A stretch of 32,679 nucleotides of DNA, from NCBI GenBank assembly GCA_013152515.1, contig JAADGD010000318.1, positions 1-32,679 on the forward strand. The letters run 5' to 3'. The notes under the pieces were generated by a model. The model ran no database searches. It was not told the origin of the DNA and worked only from the letters and a program-made list of their open reading frames with translations. This document shows, one piece after another, positions 24,436-32,659 of this stretch. The stretch comes from Planctomycetota bacterium (GTDB lineage: Bacteria; Planctomycetota; Planctomycetia; Pirellulales; Lacipirellulaceae). Position 1 is the stretch's first letter; the number at the start of each line of letters is the position of its first letter. The translations under genes were made by a program, and so were the position numbers.

Positions 24436-26742
24436 CTAATAAACGGCCTGGAGGCCTGCCAGAAGCATGTTCGCGGTGCCGCTGTTGTACGACTTCGACT
24501 TATCTTCGTAGTCGAATAGTTGGTAACGAAAGTAAAAATCCATTCCTTGGTTTATTTGGTAGTCGACGCCCGCCGTCCAACGGTTAATCGTAATCAGGAC
24601 ATCGGAGTATTGTGGCAAATCAGGCCAAAGGGCGGGTGAGCCTAATCGGTTGCTGCCGCGAACATACTCATAGCCACCCGTCAGGGTCAGGCGATCAGTC
24701 CAGGCATAAGTGGACCCCAAGTTAACCGTGTCACTCCGGCCAGCGTAATTCCATTGGGAAGTTATTGGATCGCTCAATCCGCCAAGCGTAATGTCCTGGT
24801 CGATCCAGTTGGAAAAGAAGGCCATGCCGCCAGAAAAAGTCCACCGTGGTTCGGGTGCGTACCAAGCCGTCACCACGATTGGATAATCATCCTCCTGGAA
24901 AGTACTGATCCCGGATCGGTTCGAACGCTTAGTAACCCCCAATGTGGCGCTCAGCAGAAAATTGTCAGCCGGAGTCCAGGTGCTGCCGAGTTCGAAGTTG
25001 TGCTCCTGGGTAGGTAGCAGTGTGTTGGTAGTGCCGTTTTTCGCGATTCCAAACAGAGGGTTCTCGATAAAATCAAGCCGGTAACGGACGTGCGACTCGA
25101 AAGCAGGCGCCCACTTCATCGAGCCCCGAAGGTGCATCCGATTGGTCGTGGTTAACGACTGGTTTACCGAGACCGTATCCTCTGGAAAAACGGCGTTTTC
25201 ACGTCCTAATTGGCGGAATTCGTAACCGCCCGACAACAACAGGCGGCGCCATGGATAATTGTCGACGCGAGGACGCCAGCGACCTTTGAGTCCTGCAATG
25301 GTTTGGTCGTAATTGATCGGAGCACGCATGTCCGCTAGGCTTTCTTCGGCCAGCAGTAGGGATGGCAATTGGCCGGTTTGCACGTTTTTCTTGGCATAGC
25401 CTGTCAGAGAGATTCCGTGATGCAACCGAGCAGTGGTGCGTAGGTCGAATCCCGAAATACGGCGGTTTGTGTTGCGGAATTTATTTCTGGTGTTTCCTGT
25501 GTAATACGTGGAATAGAGATCCCATTGGGGGCCCAGTAATAGGTTGGCTTTCAATCGATCGATCTGGGTAAAATTCTCTGGAACGACCGCGTAAGGCAGA
25601 TCCCCGTTAAAGCCGAAATTATCGTAGGCGCGGGTCGTCAATTGATCATTCTGATCAAAAGCGCGCATGGTCCTTTCGTATTCAACGATGGCGGAGCCGA
25701 TTCTTGCCTCAATGGCCGGTTTTAGCTCCGTGGTGATCCAGTCGATTCGCTGCGACTGCGTCTGCGTATGGCAATTGGAACAAGAGAAAGATACCGGATT
25801 GCCATTGATATCCCTGGCGTTTGGGTCACTGAAACCATGGGCGACAGCATTCACCTGTCGTTCGCCTTTTTTTCGCATTCCCCAGACCCCAAGTCGCCAT
25901 CGGATATTGTCTGTTATATTCCCCTTGAATTTGGCATTCAGTTCCTGCACTCGAATGGCGTAATCGTCATCCACATTGAGATCTTCCTTCGTGACCCACT
26001 CGCCAGAAGCAAAAGGACCTCCAGGCGTCAGTTGTTGAGAGTCAACCATGCCGCGCAAGGGGTCGTGATCGAGCCGACGCAAAAAACGCTCGTACTGAAT
26101 GTTTGCAGACATGCGAGGTCCATAGTATCGCAAAGCGGTGTTGGTTGCTTCCGAGTCGAGACCTGTCGCAGAAAAGTCGACTGTTTCGTTGCCGTTCGTG
26201 TAGAGTCCATCGGCGTCCCAGAACTCGGAAGACAGCAGGCTCTGATACTCACCCGTCTTGACTTCGGCTCCACGATTGCTGGCAGACCACCAACCCCCAC
26301 GAAAAACGAGACCGTAAGGTGCCGTAAAATGCCTGCGATAACGATAGAAATCGGTTGGGTCGGGTGGCTTAGGATGTGAATCTGCCGGTTCGACAAAAAG
26401 GGCGACTTGTTCCACCTGCTTAGCCAATTCTGGGACGAACGGCTCGATGTTATTCAGGCCATTTCCCCACGCCTCGATCGACTCGACCGTATCGATTTCC
26501 ATACCCACAATTCTAATGGATGAAGGCAGAACTTGATCTTGAGGCACTGGAGGGAGACTGGCGAACCAATCTGGCATAATGAATAATAACGTGGTGGAAT
26601 CTAAGCTGCCGTTATCCTGTTTGAACGCTTCTGCCTGTCCGAGCATTTCTGGTGATCTCGAACCATCCGATGGTTTTGCATCGGCAGCAGGTGTCAGCAG
26701 CGCGCACAGAAGCGCAGAACCTATCGCAAGCTTGTGAATCAT
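24436..26742 (-). CDS. Heme-bearing MtrB/PioB-like outer-membrane porin
   Basis: 768 residues from the ATG at 26742 (MIHKLAIGSALLCALLTPAADA, a good signal peptide), preceded by a G-rich ribosome-binding region. The mature protein is a long series of amphipathic strands with turns typical of outer-membrane beta-barrels (RWRLGVWGMRKKGERQ, WDLYSTYYTG, LTLTGGYEYVRGSN, MDFYFRYQLFDYEDK). It ends with an aromatic residue (LQAVY). A CXXCH (CSNCH, C321-H325) lies mid-protein in NGNPVSFSCSNCHTQTQSQRIDWITTELKP. It is encoded directly downstream of a 14-heme lipoprotein, the order seen in porin-cytochrome electron conduits. No conventional porin or TonB signature was recognised. The MtrB-like call rests on length, barrel pattern and partner gene. 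Confidence 0.75.
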   Translation of the reverse strand: MIHKLAIGSALLCALLTPAADAKPSDGSRSPEMLGQAEAFKQDNGSLDSTTLLFIMPDWFASLPPVPQDQVLPSSIRIVGMEIDTVESIEAWGNGLNNIEPFVPELAKQVEQVALFVEPADSHPKPPDPTDFYRYRRHFTAPYGLVFRGGWWSASNRGAEVKTGEYQSLLSSEFWDADGLYTNGNETVDFSATGLDSEATNTALRYYGPRMSANIQYERFLRRLDHDPLRGMVDSQQLTPGGPFASGEWVTKEDLNVDDDYAIRVQELNAKFKGNITDNIRWRLGVWGMRKKGERQVNAVAHGFSDPNARDINGNPVSFSCSNCHTQTQSQRIDWITTELKPAIEARIGSAIVEYERTMRAFDQNDQLTTRAYDNFGFNGDLPYAVVPENFTQIDRLKANLLLGPQWDLYSTYYTGNTRNKFRNTNRRISGFDLRTTARLHHGISLTGYAKKNVQTGQLPSLLLAEESLADMRAPINYDQTIAGLKGRWRPRVDNYPWRRLLLSGGYEFRQLGRENAVFPEDTVSVNQSLTTTNRMHLRGSMKWAPAFESHVRYRLDFIENPLFGIAKNGTTNTLLPTQEHNFELGSTWTPADNFLLSATLGVTKRSNRSGISTFQEDDYPIVVTAWYAPEPRWTFSGGMAFFSNWIDQDITLGGLSDPITSQWNYAGRSDTVNLGSTYAWTDRLTLTGGYEYVRGSNRLGSPALWPDLPQYSDVLITINRWTAGVDYQINQGMDFYFRYQLFDYEDKSKSYNSGTANMLLAGLQAVY

Positions 26743-26772
26743 CCCCCCCCCCTTTCCCCTGTAGCACAGTAC

Positions 26773-26792
26773 ATGACAATAGTTTTTGTCAT
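26773..26792. promoter_or_regulatory. Dyad between the 14-heme and porin genes
   Basis: Perfect inverted repeat ATGACAA-N6-TTGTCAT, 31 bases upstream of the porin ATG in the 96-base gap between the two genes. It is too short and lacks a T-tract to be a convincing terminator; a regulator-binding site or RNA structure is possible. Confidence 0.4.
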
Positions 26793-26838
26793 AGTGCAAC
26801 TCTGTTGACCTTTTCGTTATAGGTCTTCTACCAACAGT

Positions 26839-28347
26839 TTATCTCAATAGCGCCCCCGCTCGATGCTGTGAAGGCAAATCACTGCCGTGAATTTGATCGT
26901 GGCATTGAGTGCAGTCGCTATAAAACGCCGACCGCAAGCCTGGATTGCCATCAATGTCAGCTACTCCCAATCCAAAATGGTCGCCTGGCGGCACTCGGTG
27001 ACCCGTGTGGCATCGCAAGCATAAAAAGGCCGGTGGCTGATGCAGTAGATTGTTGGCTACCGTACCATGTGGATTATGGCAGTGCGCACAGTCTTCCGTA
27101 ACTGGTGGATGCTCATACACAAACGGGCCTTGCTTCTCAGCGTGGCATTTGTAGCAAACCATATTGACGGTAGGCTCATTGAGGTTGCCTTCCGCCTGGC
27201 CGTGGGCATCGTGGCAATCAGAGCAGGTGACTTTTCCCTCTCTAATGGGATGGTGGGATGGTAGTCCGACCAGTCCTCTGATTTTAGGGTGGCATTTGTA
27301 GCACGCTTCCGGCTCGTTGACGGACATGGGCAGCCGCTTAGGACGCTGAATTGAAGTGTGACTAATGTTCACCACGCGCTGGACGCTTGTGTTCGGGTGC
27401 GGATTGTGGCAGTCCGTGCATGCCACGCCGGCTTGGTCGTGAGTTGAGGAGTGCCATGCAGCGTTCGGCGATGTCCCTTCATGGCACTTCAAACACAAAT
27501 CTTTCCTCGACGACGGTAGGACATTGCCGTGGGAATTGTGGCATGTCGTACAATTCAGACTGTTGGGGCCATGAATCTGATGAGGATGGGCAACTTCCTC
27601 CAATTCACTTTTGTCTCCATGGCATTGATAGCACACCTGGGGAGCTACAGCTGCTAAATGGTTCGACGTGCCACGCAACGAAGGCAAGGCCTGTCTCTTT
27701 GCTAGCTCTTTATCTTGATCAGCCTGCATACTCACCAACTGTACTCTCCAGTCTGCGGGAAATCCTCCCTGAGCAATTGGTATCGGAGTTAACGTCGGTG
27801 TGTTGGCTGGGACATTGTAATGATTATGGTGGCAATCGGTGCAGGAGACCCCTTGGTGCGCATGAACCGACCGACGCCATGTATTGCCCGGAGCGCAAGA
27901 GTTGTCTTCATGGCAACTGGCGCAAACTTCAGACCGCCCAGCAGGTTGCATGGTCTTAAAATCCAGGATCAACCCCGGCTCCTTACCACGGGCGTCCAGG
28001 TGCAGGCTTGCCGGACCGTGACATGATTCACAGCTTTGTTTTCGGTGGACATTCTGTGAGAAGGCCTTGCCATGCGCGTTATGGCACACAGCGCAAAGGG
28101 CATCGTTATTCACATACTCTGCACCGGCTATGGTGGGCACAGCCACCTGGATTCTCGGCAAGGCCGCCTCTTGAAACGAGACATTGCTGACGGGCCAACC
28201 TGAATCAACACGAGGCTCGTCATCGCGAGGAGTGTCTTTCGTCGATTTACAGGAAACCACAAACATAAGACAGGCTAAACCTAATACTGCAAACCAGGAC
28301 GTAAGAGAAGATCGTCGACACTTTGCATTCTGGAGTTCTTTGTGCAT
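26839..28347 (-). CDS. 14-heme MtrA/DmsE-like cytochrome c lipoprotein
   Basis: 502 residues from the ATG at 28347. The frame extends to 28434 but would place about 29 extra residues before the signal. The N-terminus has RR, a hydrophobic stretch and the lipobox VVSC (Cys33), so a lipoprotein is predicted. Fourteen CXXCH sites run from residue 85 to about 483: CAVCH, CESCH, CASCH, CTDCH, CYQCH, CTTCH, CLKCH, CTDCH, CYKCH, CSDCH, CYKCH, CAHCH, CLRCH and CTQCH. Many are followed by NxHG or DxHG (CTTCHNSHG, CSDCHDAHG, CAHCHNPHG), the repeat style of MtrA/DmsE-type cytochromes. Those usually carry ten hemes, so this is an extended form. It forms an operon with the downstream heme-bearing porin and probably threads or docks at it. 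Confidence 0.88.
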   Translation of the reverse strand: MHKELQNAKCRRSSLTSWFAVLGLACLMFVVSCKSTKDTPRDDEPRVDSGWPVSNVSFQEAALPRIQVAVPTIAGAEYVNNDALCAVCHNAHGKAFSQNVHRKQSCESCHGPASLHLDARGKEPGLILDFKTMQPAGRSEVCASCHEDNSCAPGNTWRRSVHAHQGVSCTDCHHNHYNVPANTPTLTPIPIAQGGFPADWRVQLVSMQADQDKELAKRQALPSLRGTSNHLAAVAPQVCYQCHGDKSELEEVAHPHQIHGPNSLNCTTCHNSHGNVLPSSRKDLCLKCHEGTSPNAAWHSSTHDQAGVACTDCHNPHPNTSVQRVVNISHTSIQRPKRLPMSVNEPEACYKCHPKIRGLVGLPSHHPIREGKVTCSDCHDAHGQAEGNLNEPTVNMVCYKCHAEKQGPFVYEHPPVTEDCAHCHNPHGTVANNLLHQPPAFLCLRCHTGHRVPPGDHFGLGVADIDGNPGLRSAFYSDCTQCHDQIHGSDLPSQHRAGALLR

Positions 28348-28479
28348 GAAACGTACCGCTCTGATCAACCAAGCAGGAATTCCTAAGTTAGCCCATACTA
28401 CAAGGACCTGTGTAATTTGGCGCGAATTCATCAACTTTGCCGGTCTTAGGGATAATTCGCCTTACTAAGACATCTGACT

Positions 28480-28710
28480 TTAGCCCAAATTCCCGGCAAT
28501 TCCCGGAACTGATATTGCTGCTTGCAAGTACTCGCCATCGCTCAAGGGCGGCTTGGAGGAGGTCGATGAATCTTTCTGGGCTTTCGCCAGCGATAACTTC
28601 AACTCCTCGATCTGCTCGGCTTGCCGCTCCAGTTGCGGAGTCAACTTAGCTACCAACCGTCGCAATTCGGCGATAACTTGATACTTGCCGTCCAGGCTAG
28701 AGAGTAGCAA
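28480..28710 (-). pseudogene. IS66-family transposase N-terminal remnant
   Basis: About 76 residues on the minus strand. ELRRLVAKLTPQLERQAEQIEELKLSLAKAQKDSSTSSKPPLSDGE matches the leucine-rich coiled N-terminus of IS66-type TnpC transposases, which ends in a 'DSSNSSKPPSSD'-like motif. The frame stops soon after (ISVPGIAGNLG) and no catalytic DDE core was found. No terminal inverted repeats were located. It is therefore an old fragment, 133 bases upstream of the 14-heme cytochrome start, and suggests past insertion or rearrangement at this edge of the respiratory island. Confidence 0.62.
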
Positions 28711-29112
28711 ATCAGCTAAATTGACGCCCTAGCAATTTCAAACTCGTGAATGGCCAAAGAAGGCCAGGGGGCAGCAGCGAGATCTAAGCCTTGAGGCTGC
28801 TAGCGGCTACCGAGAAGGTCCATTTGACGCGACAGCTTGTTTTTTTCGTTAAAATGGCTAACGGCAGTAATCCTGGGAGAGAATCTACCTTGTGGGGAAG
28901 GGGGCGATCCGTACTTCGTCAACCACCGTGCGGCTTATCTGAGTTAGCTAAACTTCCGAAAGTGTGCATGATGTGCATGCGTCGCCAGAAAAACTACCCG
29001 TGAAACGATCCCGTTCCTGCACCCCGTTAGGCTTGATCATTGCGGTCGTCGTGACGATTGATTCGGTTCAAGTCCGCGATGGAGGCAAGCTCGTGTTTTC
29101 CAGCGTCGGAAA
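28711..29112. other. Intergenic region, no gene seen
   Basis: About 400 bases between the IS66 remnant and the short exported ORF. Open frames here are short and lack coding character. Parts may be decayed remains of the mobile element or of a neighbouring exported gene. No structured RNA, terminator or repeat was recognised. Confidence 0.4.
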
Positions 29113-29256
29113 TCAGCCACGTTTGAAAAAAGTGTTGCTGTCGAGAACGTTTTGAATGACGCCATCATTTTCCGTGATAGTGACCACGGCTTGAGGTTGT
29201 GGAGCAAGCAAAGCGCTAACGAGCAATGCCAGAGCTACCTGCTTAAGAATCGACAT
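29113..29256 (-). CDS. Short exported peptide, possibly a truncated gene
   Basis: 47 residues from the ATG at 29256, preceded by GGGAAG. MSILKQVALALLVSALLAPQPQA is a good signal peptide. The mature part is only VVTITENDGVIQNVLDSNTFFKRG. The frame ends just after a run of six T on its strand (AAAAAA near 29126 on the plus strand). In the next frame the sequence continues QTWLISDAGKHELASIADLNRINRHDDRNDQA before a stop, which looks like plausible protein. A frameshift in a formerly longer exported protein is one explanation; a real short peptide is another. No family recognised. Confidence 0.35.
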   Translation of the reverse strand: MSILKQVALALLVSALLAPQPQAVVTITENDGVIQNVLDSNTFFKRG

Positions 29257-29630
29257 GACCACACACTTCCCGAGTGACAAGGGAAATAAAGTGCCTGCCT
29301 CTCGCATGCTAGGCGGAGGACGAAGTCGTTGCCGGAAAACGGAGTGAGGTAACTGGCCTTGGTCGAGGCTCTGTTTGCCCGCCTGCTGCAGAGGCCGTCG
29401 CCTTATGTGACACCGAGCTAACATGAGTTCACCAAGGACAGATTGCGAGAGGGCTGTCGCGCGGCTGCGTTGCCGCGCTCTCCTAGTGGCAATCAGCAAC
29501 CGCCATCGAACCCCGACAGCGACCTGGGCGAAATCTTCAACAATACCTAGAATTGGTTACCAGCCTCGTCGTAGGGTTGTGTTTATAATCAACGGACACG
29601 CCCACCCTTGCCGTCCCTCGGAGTTGCTTG
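29257..29630. other. Intergenic region upstream of the kinase gene
   Basis: About 370 bases separating the divergently oriented short exported ORF and the kinase gene. Only unconvincing open frames are present. It should contain promoters for both genes, but no clear -35/-10 pair could be assigned. Confidence 0.35.
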
Positions 29631-31733
29631 ATGCGAAGCACCACGATCCGCGCCGAGTCACTTTCGCTCGAACTGCAACAGCAGATTGACGCTTGTTGCG
29701 ACAAGTTTGAGCTGGCCCTAAAACAGGGCCAGTCGCCAGAGTTGGCCGAGTACTTGCGAGACCTCCCACCAGCGGGGCATGTCGAGCTGCGCCGCGAATT
29801 CTTGGCGATCGAACTCGCCTATCAGCGCACGCAGGCGCGTCGCGACAGCCAAGGGTTGCATCTCCGTTGTCCGCACTGCCAAAACCAAGTTGAATTGCTA
29901 GACGACGCGCGACTCGAAGAGATCACCTGTAATTCGTGTGGCGACACATTCAGTCTCATCGACGAAGACGCGACCTCCGACAGCCCTCAAGCGTCGCAAC
30001 GTGTCGCCCACTTCGAGCTCATCACGCGGTTGGGGACAGGCGGCTTTGGCACGGTTTGGGAAGCTCGCGACACGGAACTCGATCGCTTGGTCGCGCTGAA
30101 GATCCCACGCAAGAGCCAGCTTACCACTCGCGAGACCGAGCAGTTTTTTCGCGAAGCGCGGACTGCCGCGCAGCTCAAACACCCCAACATCGTTCCCGTC
30201 CACGAAGTTGGCAAAGCAGGGTCGGTCGTTTTTATTGTCACCGACTTGATCCACGGTGTGCCGTTGTCGGATTGGTTAAAAGAAATGCGGCCTACCGTCC
30301 AAGAGACAGTGCAACTGTGCGCCACGCTGGCCGAAGCGTTAGCTTACGCACACCAACAAGGCGTGATCCACCGCGACTTAAAACCGTCGAACGTCATGCT
30401 CGACCGAGACCATCAGCCACACATCATGGACTTTGGCCTCGCCAAACGAGAGCTTGGTGAGATCACGATGACCATCGACGGCACGGTACTCGGCACGCCT
30501 GCCTACATGTCGCCCGAACAGGCGCAAGGCAAGTCGCATTGGATCGATCGTCGCACCGACATTTATTCGATGGGCGTGATGTTGTTCCAGATGCTGACTG
30601 GGGAGCTGCCGTATCGTGGTACAGCGCAGCAACAAATCCAGCAGCGCGTAGTCGACGACGCGCCTGACCCTCGCAAGTTGAATGCCCATGTGCCCGCTGA
30701 TTTGGCAACGATTTGCTTGAAATGTTTGGAGCGGGATGCGAATCGGCGTTTTGCGAATGCCGGGGAGTTCGCAGCGGAACTGCGTCGATTCTTGGCGGGA
30801 GAGCCGATCAAATCGAGGCCCATTTCTAACTTCAAACGCGCGGTGCGTTGGGCGAAACGCAAACCGGCGTTGGCGACCGCTGGAATTCTCACCTGCTTTC
30901 TCGCGATTGCGGGGCCCTTGGCTGCGGTGACTATTTTGAGCAGAAATCAAACGATTGAAACACAACTCGTCGAGCGAAACAACGTCATCGCTCGTGAGGA
31001 AAAAGAAAAAAAGGAACTCTCCAAGCAGTTACGACAAGCCCGACAAGATCTCTTGCTTTTTCAGCAACGAAATCCCGACCGAGTCGAGCTGGCTGATTGG
31101 CGCAAACGATTCATTGCAGACTTCATCGACCAGAACCAGCCGGCACGAAAGTCGTTGTTGCAAGGCGACTCGCGGCCAAGTACGAATGAAGCATTGAAGC
31201 ATCTGGCTGGCACTCATCTCGGTTGGGTTTATCTCTTGCGATCAGCGGAGGAACCAACACAGGCACTTGAGCATAGTCTAGTAGCCCAACAACTTTTGTC
31301 GGAGTTACTACTTCAGAACCCCAAGTCCGTTCCGTATCGCATCCTTCTTGCCGAGTGTTTTCAGGAACTGAGCGAATTACAAACGCAAGTAGAACAGGGA
31401 GAACAAGCCTCGCAGTCGGCTGAGGCTGCATTAAGAATCCGCTCTGCCCTCACCAACGAGCACCCCGAGTTGCTTGCCTACCAAATAGAGGAATATGCCT
31501 CGCGTGAATGGCAGTTGTCACAATTGCAAACAGGCACAATTTCGTCCGACGAGAAAAAGCAATCACTCGCCGATTGGCAACGACTAAAAAATGATCTCCA
31601 ACAAAAGCTGTCGGCAAACACCGCCAACTTTTACTCTTTGGCTTGTTTTCTCACACAGCGAGAGCCACGGCTAGGGAACGACCTCGCCCCCGTTCCGGCT
31701 AGCCAAGTCCTCGAACAAGACAAAATCGATTGA
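29631..31733 (+). CDS. Membrane Ser/Thr protein kinase with N-terminal zinc ribbon
   Basis: 700 residues from ATG 29631, preceded by CGGAG; the TTG three bases earlier is less likely. Residues 80-103 form a zinc-ribbon-like CPHC...CNSC. The kinase domain starts about residue 128 with GTGGFGTVWEA (135-145), the ATP-binding lysine in VALKIP (K157), HRDLKPSNVML (D249), DFGLAK (D267) and GTPAYMSPEQA, so it has all residues needed for activity. A transmembrane helix near 420-440 (ATAGILTCFLAIAGPLAAVTIL) is followed by a coiled and TPR-like helical extracytoplasmic region (EALKHLAGTHLGWVYLL, QASQSAEAALRIRSAL). This is a typical planctomycete Hanks-type kinase. Its last 63 bases overlap antisense with the DUF1559 gene. 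Confidence 0.92.
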   Translation: MRSTTIRAESLSLELQQQIDACCDKFELALKQGQSPELAEYLRDLPPAGHVELRREFLAIELAYQRTQARRDSQGLHLRCPHCQNQVELLDDARLEEITCNSCGDTFSLIDEDATSDSPQASQRVAHFELITRLGTGGFGTVWEARDTELDRLVALKIPRKSQLTTRETEQFFREARTAAQLKHPNIVPVHEVGKAGSVVFIVTDLIHGVPLSDWLKEMRPTVQETVQLCATLAEALAYAHQQGVIHRDLKPSNVMLDRDHQPHIMDFGLAKRELGEITMTIDGTVLGTPAYMSPEQAQGKSHWIDRRTDIYSMGVMLFQMLTGELPYRGTAQQQIQQRVVDDAPDPRKLNAHVPADLATICLKCLERDANRRFANAGEFAAELRRFLAGEPIKSRPISNFKRAVRWAKRKPALATAGILTCFLAIAGPLAAVTILSRNQTIETQLVERNNVIAREEKEKKELSKQLRQARQDLLLFQQRNPDRVELADWRKRFIADFIDQNQPARKSLLQGDSRPSTNEALKHLAGTHLGWVYLLRSAEEPTQALEHSLVAQQLLSELLLQNPKSVPYRILLAECFQELSELQTQVEQGEQASQSAEAALRIRSALTNEHPELLAYQIEEYASREWQLSQLQTGTISSDEKKQSLADWQRLKNDLQQKLSANTANFYSLACFLTQREPRLGNDLAPVPASQVLEQDKID

Positions 31734-32573
31734 TTCGTCAAAAAAGTGGACGCTACCATCGACTCTCGCAAAATGCGCTCCCCCCGGATGCAGGCTGCTA
31801 AAGAAGAGGTCGTTGCTCAAAATAGTTCGCTGGGCTCCGTCGGGTGCGAAAGGATCGGCCAAGCTATAGCCGAACTGGGCATGGCTAGCGTTGATCGGAT
31901 AGCGAATGTTCTTGGACGCACTGACACAAAGCCACTCCTCGGGGCTATTGAGCCAAGTCGCTCCCAATACCCAATCGCCAAGCAAATAGGTCCGTTCGCC
32001 AAGGGCCAGCGTATGGGCAGTACCATCGGTGATTTGGCCGAGACGTATTTTGCTATCTGGATAGAACACCCCATCAATAAAAACATCGCCGCAGAAGGTG
32101 TCGTCAAGATCCCACCGTTGCTCAGCAGTGTGACCCGAGCCAGAAACAGCTCCATAGTGAGACGGCAGCTTGCCCACTTCGGGGAGATCTGGCGAGGCAG
32201 AGGGGCATAAATAAGTGGCCGGTATTTGCTCGGCAGCGCTGTGGTTGTTCAATCCTCCTTCTGGCGTGGGATCAAGCAACTCCAGCAACGCTTGCTCTTC
32301 CAGGTGAGGAAGTAAAAGAACTCGCCAACTTGTACTTTTCGCATATTCTTGCTGGTGGATACGCGCTCCCGCCGGCAAAAAACCTTGCTGCGATTCGTAG
32401 TTCAGCACCGCCATCATCTGCTGCTTGAGATGATTGCGACACACCGTTTGCCGGCTCGCTTCGCGCGCAGCTTGCACCGCCGGCAGTAACAGGCCGGTCA
32501 GGACCGAGATGATTGTGATCACCACAAGCAATTCGATCAGGGTAAAACCAAAAAGTTTGTTGCGTTGTTTCAC
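31671..32573 (-). CDS. DUF1559 protein with prepilin-type N-terminus
   Basis: 300 residues. It starts MKQRNKLFGFTLIELLVVITIISVLTGLLLPAVQAAREASR, a type IV prepilin-like cleavage and methylation motif (G-F-T-L-I-E) plus helix, found in large paralogous DUF1559 families of planctomycetes. The body has the family features NHLKQ, LLPHLEEQALL, LCPSA, GQITDGTAHTLALGER, and the C-terminal H-X-DG segment HPGGAHFARVDGSVHFFDESID. It is probably processed and assembled at the envelope like a pseudopilin; exact role unknown. Its 3' end overlaps the kinase gene on the opposite strand by 63 bases. Both C-termini look normal for their families, so the overlap appears real. Confidence 0.93.
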   Translation of the reverse strand: MKQRNKLFGFTLIELLVVITIISVLTGLLLPAVQAAREASRQTVCRNHLKQQMMAVLNYESQQGFLPAGARIHQQEYAKSTSWRVLLLPHLEEQALLELLDPTPEGGLNNHSAAEQIPATYLCPSASPDLPEVGKLPSHYGAVSGSGHTAEQRWDLDDTFCGDVFIDGVFYPDSKIRLGQITDGTAHTLALGERTYLLGDWVLGATWLNSPEEWLCVSASKNIRYPINASHAQFGYSLADPFAPDGAQRTILSNDLFFSSLHPGGAHFARVDGSVHFFDESIDFVLFEDLASRNGGEVVP

Positions 32574-32659
32574 GCTAGTCTCAAAAAGAGGGTTCTTCCG
32601 GGATTTTAGTGGCTCAGGAGTAAAGGTCTGGTTGTCCCGGTAGGGACATTTGACAATAG

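Noticed and set aside
25768-26379. 203-codon plus-strand frame opposite the porin gene
   Set aside because: Antisense shadow; the minus-strand frame has a signal peptide, strand pattern and aromatic C-terminus.
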